In this document: in pieces, positions 8,625-16,843 of the stretch
How the letters are laid out: each line of letters opens with the position of its first letter
How positions within the stretch are numbered: the first letter of the stretch is position 1
Origin: Flagellimonas marinaquae
GTDB lineage: Bacteria > Bacteroidota > Bacteroidia > Flavobacteriales > Flavobacteriaceae
Direction of reading: 5' to 3'
DNA: 64,000 nt
Assembly: GCF_003992675.1 (NCBI RefSeq)
Contig: NZ_RZMZ01000015.1
Span: 186,001-250,000, forward strand
Made by a program: the position numbers and the translations under genes
The notes under the pieces: generated by a model
The model's database searches: none
What the model was told of the DNA's origin: nothing
What the model saw: the letters and a program-made list of their open reading frames with translations, nothing else

Positions 8625-10826
8625 ATGAGCCTAACAAATACTGATTTACACTCCTCGCTAAAAAAATATTTTGGTTTCTCGAAGTTTAAAGGGTTACAGG
8701 AAGGTGTAATCCAAAATGTACTTAGTGATAATGACACTTTTGTCATCATGCCCACTGGTGGAGGAAAATCCCTCTGCTATCAGCTACCTGCCTTGATGAA
8801 GGAAGGTACTGCCATTGTGGTTTCCCCTCTGATTGCCCTTATGAAAAACCAAGTGGACGCCATACGGGGCATATCCGAACAGAACGGCATAGCCCACGTT
8901 CTTAATTCTTCTCTGACCAAGACTGAGGTCAAGCAGGTCAAAGAAGATATTGTAAATGGCGTGACTAAACTGCTATATGTGGCTCCAGAATCATTGACCA
9001 AGGAAGAAAATGTAGATTTCTTGCGGAAAGTAAAACTTTCGTTCGTGGCCGTGGATGAAGCTCACTGTATCTCAGAATGGGGACACGATTTTAGGCCGGA
9101 ATACCGTAACCTACGTGGTATCATCAATCGGTTGGGGGACAATATTCCCATCATTGGGCTTACCGCAACGGCTACTCCCAAAGTGCAGGAAGATATCATT
9201 AAAAACTTGGGTATGACGGATGCCAAGGTCTTTAAAGCATCTTTTAACAGGCCCAATCTGTTTTACGAAGTACGTCCCAAAACCAAGGATGTGGATGCGG
9301 ACATCATCCGTTTTGTAAAACAGAATCAGGGAAAATCGGGAATCATTTACTGCCTTAGCCGAAAAAGGGTAGAAGAACTGGCGCAAGTACTTCAGGTCAA
9401 TGGAGTGAGTGCTGTTCCGTATCATGCAGGTTTCGATGCCAAGACACGCTCCAAGTATCAGGATATGTTCTTGATGGAAGAAGTGGACGTGGTGGTGGCC
9501 ACCATCGCCTTCGGTATGGGAATCGATAAGCCCGATGTACGTTTTGTCATCCACCACGATATTCCCAAGAGTATTGAAAGCTATTATCAGGAAACCGGAC
9601 GTGCCGGACGTGATGGGGGCGAAGGTCATTGTTTGGCCTATTATGCCTACAAGGATGTGGAAAAACTGGAGAAATTCATGTCAGGAAAGCCCGTTGCCGA
9701 GCAGGAAATTGGCAATGCCCTGTTGCAGGAAATCGTGGCCTATGCCGAAACATCCATGTCCCGTAGAAAATTTATCCTCCACTATTTTGGCGAAGAGTTT
9801 GATGAGGTAAACGGTGAAGGGGCGGATATGGACGACAATGCCAGAAATCCCAAACCCAAGGAGGAGGCTAAGGATGATGTTGTCAAATTACTGAGCGTAG
9901 TTCGGGACACCAAAGAAAAGTTTAAGACCAAGGAGATTGTGCGTGTATTGGTGGGCAAGACCAATGCCATGATTTCTTCCCATAAAACAGACGAGAAGGG
10001 TTTCTTTGGAATAGGCAAGGACAAGGACAAGGAGTTTTGGATGGCCTTAACAAGGCAGGCGCTAGTGGCCGGACTTTTAAAAAAGGAAATTGAGCGCTAC
10101 GGGATACTTCATGTAACCGAGGAAGGAAAAAAATTCTTGGAGAAACCTACTTCGTTCATGATGACGAAGGACCATGTGTACTCCAAAGATGATACGGGCA
10201 ACATTGTCACCTCCGAAAAATCGAATGGTGCAGTAGCCGATGAACAATTATTGAAACTGCTTCGTGATCTGCGCAAAAAGGAGGCGCAGAAATTAGGGGT
10301 CCCACCCTTTGTGGTATTTCAGGACCCTTCGTTGGATGATATGTCCTTGAAATATCCTGTTACCATGCAAGAACTGATCAACATTCAGGGAGTAGGCGAG
10401 GGCAAGGCAAAAAAATATGGAAAGGCCTTTGTTGATTTGATTTCGAAGTATGTAGAGGAGAACGATATTGTGAGGCCGGATGACCTTGTGGTAAAAAGTA
10501 CGGGGGCCAATTCCGGTCTAAAACTGTACGTGATCCAAAGTGTGGATAGAAAACTGCCTTTGGATGATATCGCTTCTGCCAAGGGATTGGAATTGCCCGA
10601 GCTGATCAAGGAGATGGAACAAATCGTGTTCAGTGGAACCAAGCTCAATATTGGGTATTGGATAGACGAAATATTGGATGAGGACCAACAGGAAGAAATT
10701 CACGATTACTTCCTAGAGGCTGATACTGATTCCATTTCAGCGGCCATAGAAGAATTCGATGGCGACTACGAAGATGAAGAACTTCGCTTGTACCGTCTTA
10801 AATTTATAAGTGAAGTGGCGAATTAA
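8625..10826 (+). CDS. recQ: ATP-dependent DNA helicase RecQ (zinc-cysteine-less variant)
   Basis: 3'-5' DNA helicase for recombination and replication-fork repair. Residues 1-350 hold the helicase core: Walker A PTGGGKS (43-49), DEAH at 144-147 within AVDEAHCISEWGHDFRPEYR, motif III LTATATP, and motif VI YYQETGRAGRDG. The RecQ-Ct region begins with SRRKFILHYFGEEFD. Where E. coli RecQ has its four zinc-binding cysteines, this protein has S379, A400, D403 and A406, so the zinc site is missing. A winged helix, an HRDC domain (about 550-630) and a C-terminal helical domain of HTH_40 type follow. The length of 733 exceeds E. coli RecQ (about 610) because of the C-terminal extension. Single-gene unit, divergent from kdsD. 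Confidence 0.95.
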   Translation: MSLTNTDLHSSLKKYFGFSKFKGLQEGVIQNVLSDNDTFVIMPTGGGKSLCYQLPALMKEGTAIVVSPLIALMKNQVDAIRGISEQNGIAHVLNSSLTKTEVKQVKEDIVNGVTKLLYVAPESLTKEENVDFLRKVKLSFVAVDEAHCISEWGHDFRPEYRNLRGIINRLGDNIPIIGLTATATPKVQEDIIKNLGMTDAKVFKASFNRPNLFYEVRPKTKDVDADIIRFVKQNQGKSGIIYCLSRKRVEELAQVLQVNGVSAVPYHAGFDAKTRSKYQDMFLMEEVDVVVATIAFGMGIDKPDVRFVIHHDIPKSIESYYQETGRAGRDGGEGHCLAYYAYKDVEKLEKFMSGKPVAEQEIGNALLQEIVAYAETSMSRRKFILHYFGEEFDEVNGEGADMDDNARNPKPKEEAKDDVVKLLSVVRDTKEKFKTKEIVRVLVGKTNAMISSHKTDEKGFFGIGKDKDKEFWMALTRQALVAGLLKKEIERYGILHVTEEGKKFLEKPTSFMMTKDHVYSKDDTGNIVTSEKSNGAVADEQLLKLLRDLRKKEAQKLGVPPFVVFQDPSLDDMSLKYPVTMQELINIQGVGEGKAKKYGKAFVDLISKYVEENDIVRPDDLVVKSTGANSGLKLYVIQSVDRKLPLDDIASAKGLELPELIKEMEQIVFSGTKLNIGYWIDEILDEDQQEEIHDYFLEADTDSISAAIEEFDGDYEDEELRLYRLKFISEVAN

Positions 10827-10837
10827 AATTCGCCACT
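10814..10837. repeat. perfect 11-bp inverted repeat across the recQ / CCC-protein convergent stops
   Basis: Arms AGTGGCGAATT (10814-10824) and AATTCGCCACT (10827-10837) are separated by AA. The hairpin contains the last codons and overlapping stop codons of both convergent genes. It lacks a T-run on either side, so if it stops transcription it is not a classic intrinsic terminator. It may act bidirectionally. Confidence 0.6.
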
Positions 10838-11134
10838 CAATTCTCCTGTAGTGATTGCCGCTACGATAAATCCAAAGTAGAGAATAAACAGCACCAAGGA
10901 AATCAGGGATAGGGCCAATCCAATATAGGAAAGGATTTTGCCTGTTTTCACATTGCTGTAATCCGTGTAATTTTCAGGGCTTGCTTGGTACAATTGGTCC
11001 GCACTTTTAGCTTTTACCAATCCGATAATGCTAAAAATGGCACCAAAAGGGCCACAACAAAACAACGTGCCAACGATGGAGAGTATCCCCATCGTTAACA
11101 CAGTGCTTGCCCCAGGTAAGGGTTGTTGGCTCAT
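10823..11134 (-). CDS. small CCC-motif membrane protein
   Basis: A 103-residue protein with two hydrophobic regions, GILSIVGTLFCCGPFGAIFSIIG near the N-terminus (its core is LFCCGPFG) and a long C-terminal helix LSYIGLALSLISLVLFILYF. The cysteine-containing first helix and a central polar loop (AKSADQLYQASPENYTDY) identify the flavobacterial CCC-motif family, of unknown function. It is homologous to the next gene upstream (shared polar loop with a Y-x5-ENY/ELY pattern), so the pair looks like a tandem duplication. Its stop overlaps that of recQ by 4 bases in convergent orientation. A DUF4190-like fold is an alternative description. Confidence 0.8.
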   Translation of the reverse strand: MSQQPLPGASTVLTMGILSIVGTLFCCGPFGAIFSIIGLVKAKSADQLYQASPENYTDYSNVKTGKILSYIGLALSLISLVLFILYFGFIVAAITTGELSGEF

Positions 11135-11144
11135 ATAGTTTTTG

Positions 11145-11468
11145 TTATTGATATTGTTCCGTCATTTCTTGTACTTTTTGCATATAGCCTTCCCAGCCTC
11201 CCATTTGGTTAATGGACCAGAAAGTATACAATAGGTATAACAAACCGAGTACCATACCAATAATGGCCAGTGTGCGAACGGTTTTTAAAGTCTTGTAGTT
11301 TTTGTAAAGCTCTGGATTCTCGGCATAGGTTTTTTCATCTTTTCTAACGAGTAAAAAAGCTATTCCACCAAAAATAAGGCCAGGTGCTCCTCCAAAGCAG
11401 CAGCATAAGAATGATAAAATTGCCAAAACTAAGGCGATGGTCACATTTGGAAGATTCTTTTGTTCCAT
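11145..11468 (-). CDS. small CCC-motif membrane protein (paralogue)
   Basis: A 107-residue protein with FLCCCFGGAPGLIFGGIAFLL as first membrane helix, giving the family its name, then a polar loop RKDEKTYAENPELYKNY and a second helix LAIIGMVLGLLYLLYTFW. The acidic C-terminus ends in VQEMTEQYQ. Same architecture as the gene 10 bases downstream. The cysteine triplet at the membrane face could bind metal or lipid, but no biochemical role is known. Cotranscribed with the DUF2752 gene 11 bases upstream. Confidence 0.8.
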   Translation of the reverse strand: MEQKNLPNVTIALVLAILSFLCCCFGGAPGLIFGGIAFLLVRKDEKTYAENPELYKNYKTLKTVRTLAIIGMVLGLLYLLYTFWSINQMGGWEGYMQKVQEMTEQYQ

Positions 11469-11479
11469 GGTTTAAATGT

Positions 11480-11791
11480 TTAGTATAAGAATTTTAGAAT
11501 ATAATTTATTAAAATCAAAGCTACCGTAGTCACTCCTAATACAGATATCCACCGATGGTTCACCGATAAATTGAATATCTTACTGCTAATTACAAGTGCA
11601 AACAGGGGAATAATCGTGTAAATAGCAGGATACATTTGGAAAGCGGACACAAATTCTCCATGCAAGAGGAGGTGAGCCGATCGCTGTAAACCGCAACCAG
11701 GACAGTCCACACCCAAAAGTTGCTTATTTAGGCAGGGCAGCATATAGTCCTCTAGACTAAAGACGGTTATGGTTGGCATAAGGTTGAGCAT
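11480..11791 (-). CDS. DUF2752 family membrane protein
   Basis: Carries the DUF2752 signature CPGCGLQRS near the N-terminus, preceded by YMLPCLNKQLLGVD, then two hydrophobic segments (AIYTIIPLFALVI and VLGVTTVALILINYIL). Family members are about 100-residue inner-membrane proteins of unknown role. The frame is open upstream to an ATG at 11851. That start would leave only 22 bases to the divergent Smr gene and would add residues unlike the family, so the ATG at 11791 is preferred, with 11779 as a third possibility. With the two CCC-motif genes it forms a three-gene unit of cysteine-bearing small membrane proteins. Confidence 0.75.
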   Translation of the reverse strand: MLNLMPTITVFSLEDYMLPCLNKQLLGVDCPGCGLQRSAHLLLHGEFVSAFQMYPAIYTIIPLFALVISSKIFNLSVNHRWISVLGVTTVALILINYILKFLY

Positions 11792-11873
11792 AATCCTGTT
11801 GCACCCGAAAAATACTATTATTTTTGTATCTGTGATTAATTTTCGCCTCATTTTTTAAAAGAAGAAAGGGAAT

Positions 11874-12416
11874 ATGGGCAAGTTTTCAATAGGGGATAGG
11901 GCAGAGGTGCTGGATGAAGCCATATCGGGCGTTATCCAAAAAGTGGACGGCGATAGGGTAACCTTGATTACCGAGGATGGTTTCCCCATGCACTTTACGG
12001 AAAGCGATTTGGTGAAGATTGAAGGTGACATCCCAGTGAGCAATCACGAGGTGGCCCAAGTCAAAAAAGAAAAGGCCGCTTCCAAAAAAAGAAAAATGCC
12101 CACCGTGAAACCTAGGGAACGGAGTGCGCCAAAAATGGAGGTTGATTTACACATTCATCAACTGGTAAAATCGAGCAAAGGGATGAGCAATTACGATATG
12201 CTCAATATTCAATTGGAAACCGCCAAAAGACAATTGGAATTTGCCATGAACAAACGCATCCAAAAGGTGGTGTTTATCCACGGAGTGGGCGAAGGCGTGT
12301 TAAAGGAGGAATTGCGGTATCTGTTCAACCGGTACGATAACGTTAAATTTTACGATGCAGACTATCAAAAGTATGGGTTGGGCGCCACCGAAGTGTACAT
12401 TTATCAAAATGCTTAG
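11874..12416 (+). CDS. Smr-domain protein
   Basis: The C-terminal half is an Smr (MutS2-type small MutS-related) nuclease domain with DLHIH at 91-95 and IHGVGEG at 135-141, followed by the YGLGATEVYI strand. These are the LDxH-like and HGxG motifs of the family, linked to nicking of DNA or cleavage of RNA at stalled ribosomes. The first 50 residues form a small beta domain (MGKFSIGDRAEVLDE), then a lysine-rich linker KKEKAASKKRKMP. It is often misnamed MutS, though no MutS ATPase is present. Its stop overlaps that of the next gene, which runs the other way. Specific substrate is unknown. Confidence 0.88.
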   Translation: MGKFSIGDRAEVLDEAISGVIQKVDGDRVTLITEDGFPMHFTESDLVKIEGDIPVSNHEVAQVKKEKAASKKRKMPTVKPRERSAPKMEVDLHIHQLVKSSKGMSNYDMLNIQLETAKRQLEFAMNKRIQKVVFIHGVGEGVLKEELRYLFNRYDNVKFYDADYQKYGLGATEVYIYQNA

Positions 12417-12934
12417 TTGGGCACCGGTGTAGTCACTTCACCAAACTCATTGATGGCCAGGTTGGTGATGCGTTCCCCGTTGCTCGTCACAAACGATATT
12501 CCACTAAGGCTAATTTTGTGCACAAAGCGGGTAGTGTCACTTGCAGAGCGCATGGTTTCTACGATCACCGCACCATCCTGTGCCACGACTTCTTGGATCA
12601 CTGTAGGTTCCACCACTGGTATTTCATCACAGAAATAATCCTTGTTCACTGTACCGGAAAAAACGCGATAGGTGACTTGGGATTGGCCCGGCACCGCACT
12701 CTCGGTAGTCACTGTTTCTCCAACAACACCTTTGTTGAGCGTTTCACTTTGAAGCTCGAGGATGAGCGCCTCGCTATCGTTTATTTTGAACATTAGGTTT
12801 TTGGCATTTGCGACTGGATTGGCACAAAACTGAAGGGAAGCACTATCAAAATCGATGGTCTCAATTTGAAGGTCACCATCGCTACAGGACCCCAACATAC
12901 CTAAAACAAGTATTGAAAAGATGCATTTTCTCAT
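12413..12934 (-). CDS. hypothetical lipoprotein
   Basis: A signal peptide with lipobox LGSC (MRKCIFSILVLGMLGSC) marks a lipoprotein of 173 residues. The mature part begins SDGDLQIETIDFDS, which recalls a short flavobacterial family whose members start with a similar segment and contain an FCDEIP-like cysteine. Cysteines at FCANP and YFCDEIP may form a disulfide. The remainder looks beta-rich with no catalytic motif that I recognise. It converges with the Smr gene (stops overlap by 4 bases) and diverges from the cysteine desulfurase. Localised probably to the outer membrane. Confidence 0.75.
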   Translation of the reverse strand: MRKCIFSILVLGMLGSCSDGDLQIETIDFDSASLQFCANPVANAKNLMFKINDSEALILELQSETLNKGVVGETVTTESAVPGQSQVTYRVFSGTVNKDYFCDEIPVVEPTVIQEVVAQDGAVIVETMRSASDTTRFVHKISLSGISFVTSNGERITNLAINEFGEVTTPVPN

Positions 12935-13011
12935 GCGCCAAATTTAACGCAAATCAATTTTACTACGCCAATCCTTGGGAATAGTTTAAAAGAAATTAAC
13001 TTTATTTCCTG

Positions 13012-13019
13012 TACTTTTG
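13012..13019 (+). promoter_or_regulatory. putative -7 box for the cysteine desulfurase gene
   Basis: TACTTTTG fits TAnnTTTG exactly and lies 26 bases before the start codon, placing the transcript start about 20 bases from the ATG. The -33 region is AT-rich (TTTAAAAG near 12985) without a clear TTG. Confidence 0.5.
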
Positions 13020-13045
13020 CTCCTCTCAAAAAAAAGAACTCGACC

Positions 13046-14194
13046 ATGCAAAAAGTCTATTTGGACAATGCCGCCACCACCCAAGTAAGGCAAGAGGTAA
13101 TCGAACGGATGCAGGACGCCTTGGCCCAGCATTACGGTAACCCTTCGTCTACCCATAGTTTTGGACGTTCCGCAAGAACTGCGGTGGAGCAGGCTCGAAA
13201 AACCATTGCCAAAACCATGAACGCCCAACCTTCCGAAATCATTTTTACATCGGGTGGAACTGAGGCCGACAACATGATTTTGCGTTGTGCAGTCAGGGAT
13301 TTGGGAATTGAGACCATCATTACGTCCAAAATAGAACACCACGCCGTGTTGCATACAGCAGAGGAATTGGAGAAAGAGTATGGTATCCAGCTTTGGTTTG
13401 TGGATTTGGATGCGTTTGGAAATCCTGATTTGGGCCATTTGGAAGAATTGCTCAAAGGTGATGACACCAAAAAGTTGGTCAGTTTTATGCATGTGAACAA
13501 TGAGATCGGCAATATTATCGACATTGCCGCAGTTGGGGAGCTTTGCAAGGCGAACAACGCCTTTTTTCATTCCGATACAGTGCAGTCCATAGGACATTAT
13601 CCTTGGGATGTGCAGGCGGTCCATGTCGATTTTTTGGCAGCGGCAGCACACAAGTTCCATGGGCCCAAGGGTATCGGTTTTGCCTACATCCGCAAAAATT
13701 CAGGATTAAAGCCCTTGATTTTTGGTGGGTCCCAGGAGAGAGGTTATCGCGCCGGTACTGAATCTTTTCACAATATCGTTGGATTGGAAGAAGCCTTTGT
13801 GAGGTCGTACGAGCATTTGGAAGAGGAGACCAAAGCCATAAAGGAACTCAAAAGGTACTTTGTGGAAAAAGTGTTAAAAGAGGTTCCCGGAGCCGAATGC
13901 AATGGTCTTTCTGGGGATATGGAAAAGAGTACCTATACCTTGGCCAATATCCGTTTGCCTTTTGATAAGCAAAAAGGATTGATGCTATTGTTCCATTTGG
14001 ATATGAAAGGTATTGCCTGTTCCAAAGGAAGTGCATGCCAATCGGGAAGTAATCAAGGTTCCCATGTGCTCAACGAAATCTTATCGGGAGAGGAGCTGGA
14101 TAAGCCATCCCTTCGCTTTTCGTTCTCCAGGTACAATACCAAGGAAGAGCTGGACTATACGGTCGAGGTGCTGAAGGAATTCGCCAACAGCTAG
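13046..14194 (+). CDS. cysteine desulfurase (IscS/NifS family)
   Basis: PLP enzyme that removes sulfur from L-cysteine as an enzyme-bound persulfide for Fe-S clusters and thionucleosides. Landmarks are VYLDNAATTQV at the N-terminus, FTSGGTEADN (67-76) binding PLP phosphate, the PLP-stacking region KIEHHAV, Schiff-base lysine K203 in AAAHKFHGPKG, and catalytic C331 in SKGSACQSG. These place it in group I (IscS/NifS). The length of 382 is normal. No iscU or tRNA thiolase lies beside it. It has its own promoter box and converges with an exported-protein gene 4 bases away. Confidence 0.92.
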   Translation: MQKVYLDNAATTQVRQEVIERMQDALAQHYGNPSSTHSFGRSARTAVEQARKTIAKTMNAQPSEIIFTSGGTEADNMILRCAVRDLGIETIITSKIEHHAVLHTAEELEKEYGIQLWFVDLDAFGNPDLGHLEELLKGDDTKKLVSFMHVNNEIGNIIDIAAVGELCKANNAFFHSDTVQSIGHYPWDVQAVHVDFLAAAAHKFHGPKGIGFAYIRKNSGLKPLIFGGSQERGYRAGTESFHNIVGLEEAFVRSYEHLEEETKAIKELKRYFVEKVLKEVPGAECNGLSGDMEKSTYTLANIRLPFDKQKGLMLLFHLDMKGIACSKGSACQSGSNQGSHVLNEILSGEELDKPSLRFSFSRYNTKEELDYTVEVLKEFANS

Positions 14195-14198
14195 GGGT

Positions 14199-14846
14199 TT
14201 AATTTCTGTTTTTCCTTTTCTCTTTATCGTATGGAAATTTTCTGGAGGCGGTCTTCATCATCTTGTCGATGAGCTCATTGGTGTTTTTTCCCGTCTTTTT
14301 GGAAATTTCGTTCTCGTATTTCCATAATAGCTTTCCGGTTTCGCCATCACTGATTTTTACCCCAATACGCCCATAATTGGCGTTGCCGCTAAAATAATCC
14401 AAGATGCTGAAATCTGTAGGGACTCCTTCGGAGAGCAAGATATTAAGGTTCAGGTTTCCGCTGATGATACCATCGACCTCCAATATTTTGCATAACTCCT
14501 TGGTGGTATAGGTGTCAATGTTCTCGTAAGTGATATTGTTCTGTGCCAAAATAGCATTGGTATTGGCTATGTTTTGAAAGTCAACATTAAATTTTTTCCT
14601 TTTTTTTCGTCGGGAAAAATAGGTTTCCAAGGCATTTTGCACTGCATATCCTTCCTTTTGGGCCAATACGTCGAGCTCATCTTGATCTACGGCTTTTTTA
14701 AGTTCCAAATTGGCAATAAAGGGAACTATGGCAAGTACCTCATGATCCTCCGTGTATTCGTCGAACCGTATGCTCTCATAAATGTTCTTTTGGCCCATTC
14801 CCAAAGTGGTGGCAAAAAGAGCAAGCACAAAGACAATTTTTTTCAT
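14199..14846 (-). CDS. exported protein with a CsgG/LpoB-like pattern, unknown function
   Basis: A cleavable signal peptide (MKKIVFVLALFATTLGMGQ) precedes a 196-residue periplasmic or surface domain. Features are VLAIVPFIANLELKK, a regular helical stretch ending in ETYFSRRKKRKKFNVDFQN, then TKELCKILEVDGIISGNLNLN and a final strand GRIGVKISDGETGKLLWKYENE. The order, strand LAIVPF, helix with C/L-rich face, DGIISGNL and DGxTGxLLW, resembles CsgG/LpoB-type proteins that bind short peptides or multimerise at the outer membrane. This is fold-level resemblance only. It lies downstream of the M23 peptidase on the same strand, 136 bases apart. Confidence 0.7.
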   Translation of the reverse strand: MKKIVFVLALFATTLGMGQKNIYESIRFDEYTEDHEVLAIVPFIANLELKKAVDQDELDVLAQKEGYAVQNALETYFSRRKKRKKFNVDFQNIANTNAILAQNNITYENIDTYTTKELCKILEVDGIISGNLNLNILLSEGVPTDFSILDYFSGNANYGRIGVKISDGETGKLLWKYENEISKKTGKNTNELIDKMMKTASRKFPYDKEKRKNRN

Positions 14847-14982
14847 TGATATATTTTAATTCAACAAATTATGTTTTGGCTAAGGTTGTTTTTTTGATGG
14901 TCGACCTAATTGGTGTTGGTATTGGTCATATAAAAATGACCCATTTTTGACGGAGGCCGAAATTACGTCCACAAAAATAAGG

Positions 14983-16674
14983 CTATTTCCTGAAAAAATT
15001 GGACGTAAAGGTGCTTGAATTGCCCACATTGTCGGTAACAATAACTTTAAGTTCACATTCGGTATCGGTCACGACATTATCATCAAAATCATAGGTAATT
15101 GTATTGGTCTTGGGTTCGTACTCCATCAATATCCATTTGCCGTTCAAGGTGGCCGAATAGGTGTCAATGCCGCTCAGGTCATCGGAGATGGTCAAACTGA
15201 GATAGCTGTAATTGCTCAACCATTGTTTGGCCTTAAAATTCTTGGGCCTAATCTGTGGAGCAACGCTGTCCTTCACCAAGGTATAGGTACCCAAGGTCCT
15301 GGTCCGAGTGGTAAAAGAGCCATCCCTTTTGTACGTTTTGGAATAGGAGGGGCGACCCCCGCGCTCCAAGTGGGCTATGAAGAGTTGTTTTCTATCCGCT
15401 TCCGAATGTTTGGAGGGGTCAAAACTGATGGTGAAGTTACGATGAGCCGCTACACTGTTATCGTGAATGGTGACCGTATCCGAGCCTTTTTCCAAGTGGA
15501 TAAAGAAATCTTCGTAAAAGGTGTTGGCAGGAAAATATACCTTGGCCACTCCCAAATCAAAGTTGTTGGGCTTGTCCGCAATTACGTAGTGATCCGTGGT
15601 TTTGTCCGTTTTGTCAATTTTTTTCTCCTGCTGTTTTCCCTCTACCGGTATAATCAGCTTTGTGGTATTGCCAGCCAAATCAGAAATTTCCAATTCCACC
15701 TTGTACGACATGCCTTCCTCCACATCGATTTCACCATCGTTGTAGAGGGATTTGTAGATGCTCAAATAATTGTAGGGTTCCTTAAAGCATTTTTGAATGC
15801 GATCCCTGTTATTGTAATAATGTTCGTAATCGATGAGCGTATTGATGTAGAGCGATTCTCCGAAAGAAAAGGTTTCAAAGTCGAACTCCGAATATACCCT
15901 GCCGTTCACCGTTTGCTTTATGGCATAGACACCATTTTTATTGGCCGCCATATCCAAACGGTCAAACGTATTGATACCAAAACCAATGGTGCCGATGGCG
16001 GATACGGGGTCGGCCAGGAAGGACCCGTCCGTCTGGCGTGTGAAGTTCAACTGGATTTTTTCGGCGCTCTGATTGATCAGGGCATCATCGGATACGGGAT
16101 ATCCGTATAGTTCCAAAAGTGTAGGGTCTGTAGCATCCCTAACCTCATAGCCGTAAAGAAGCGGGTTGGTGGGTTTGCCGTTTACACTGTTCCGTATTTC
16201 AAAATGTAGGTGTGGGCCGGCAGAACTACCGGTATTCCCTGCGTAGGCAATGATATTCCCTTTAATAACTTTTAGGTCCCCGTAATCGGGGAATATTTCA
16301 ACTTCATAGGACTGCTCCCTGTACTGTACCTTTTTGACGTATTCCTCTATTTCGGGTCCAAACTTTTGAAGGTGTGCATACACCGAAGTGTACCCATTGG
16401 GATGTGCTATGTACAGCGCTTTGCCGTAGCCCCAATGCGATACTTTTATCCGGGTTACAGTGCCATCTGCAATAGCAAAAACGGGTAGCCCTTCTCGCTG
16501 TTGGGTCTTAATGTCCATTCCTGCATGAAAATGGTTCGACCGCAGCTCTCCAAAGGTTCCAGCCAAGACCAATGGGATATCCAAAGGAGAACGGAACGCA
16601 TCTTGTGGATACTCTTGTTGTGCGTGTAGGTGGAATATGAAGAATAAAAGGACTAAGAAGCAGGTTTGGCGCAT
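14983..16674 (-). CDS. M23 family metallopeptidase
   Basis: Secreted zinc endopeptidase of the lysostaphin-like group, expected to cut peptidoglycan cross-links. The start at 16674 gives a clean signal peptide, MRQTCFLVLLFFIFHLHAQ; the frame is open 24 codons further upstream, but that part has no coding look. The zinc site is complete: H50 and D54 in HAGMD, H101 in YAHL, and H155/H157 in PHLHFE. The remaining 400 residues are beta-rich repeats that end in NVGNSSTFTSNFFRK, perhaps carbohydrate-binding or Ig-like. The 564-residue length with a long C-terminal region is usual in Bacteroidota M23 proteins. Confidence 0.9.
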   Translation of the reverse strand: MRQTCFLVLLFFIFHLHAQQEYPQDAFRSPLDIPLVLAGTFGELRSNHFHAGMDIKTQQREGLPVFAIADGTVTRIKVSHWGYGKALYIAHPNGYTSVYAHLQKFGPEIEEYVKKVQYREQSYEVEIFPDYGDLKVIKGNIIAYAGNTGSSAGPHLHFEIRNSVNGKPTNPLLYGYEVRDATDPTLLELYGYPVSDDALINQSAEKIQLNFTRQTDGSFLADPVSAIGTIGFGINTFDRLDMAANKNGVYAIKQTVNGRVYSEFDFETFSFGESLYINTLIDYEHYYNNRDRIQKCFKEPYNYLSIYKSLYNDGEIDVEEGMSYKVELEISDLAGNTTKLIIPVEGKQQEKKIDKTDKTTDHYVIADKPNNFDLGVAKVYFPANTFYEDFFIHLEKGSDTVTIHDNSVAAHRNFTISFDPSKHSEADRKQLFIAHLERGGRPSYSKTYKRDGSFTTRTRTLGTYTLVKDSVAPQIRPKNFKAKQWLSNYSYLSLTISDDLSGIDTYSATLNGKWILMEYEPKTNTITYDFDDNVVTDTECELKVIVTDNVGNSSTFTSNFFRK

Positions 16675-16786
16675 AGGGCGATTCAAAAAATTATCTACGA
16701 AAGTAACCAATGTTTTGTTTTGATGAAAGGATTTGAACTCCCCCATTTTGCTTAAAGCTACACTTTAAGAATAAATCCAAAAAGTA

Positions 16787-16817
16787 TTGCGAGGTTGTGC
16801 AAGGTTGGTTAACTTTG
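16787..16817 (+). promoter_or_regulatory. putative promoter of the zapA gene block
   Basis: A TTG at 16787-16789 is followed after 20 bases by TAACTTTG (16810-16817), an exact Bacteroidota TTG-N20-TAnnTTTG arrangement. The start codon of the coiled-coil gene lies 26 bases beyond, giving a 5' leader of about 20 bases. Confidence 0.6.
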
Positions 16818-16843
16818 TGTAAGACGTATTGTTGTTTGCATCT

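Noticed and set aside
12986-13660. A 224-codon minus-strand frame opposite the cysteine desulfurase
   Set aside because: Antisense shadow of a complete catalytic gene, with no motifs of its own.
14924-14941. GGTCAT/ATGACC short hairpin downstream of the M23 gene
   Set aside because: Only 6 bp, AT-rich loop and no T-run in the minus direction; too weak to call a terminator.
15223-16110. A 295-codon plus-strand frame opposite the M23 peptidase
   Set aside because: Antisense shadow of a well-supported gene, no recognisable domains.
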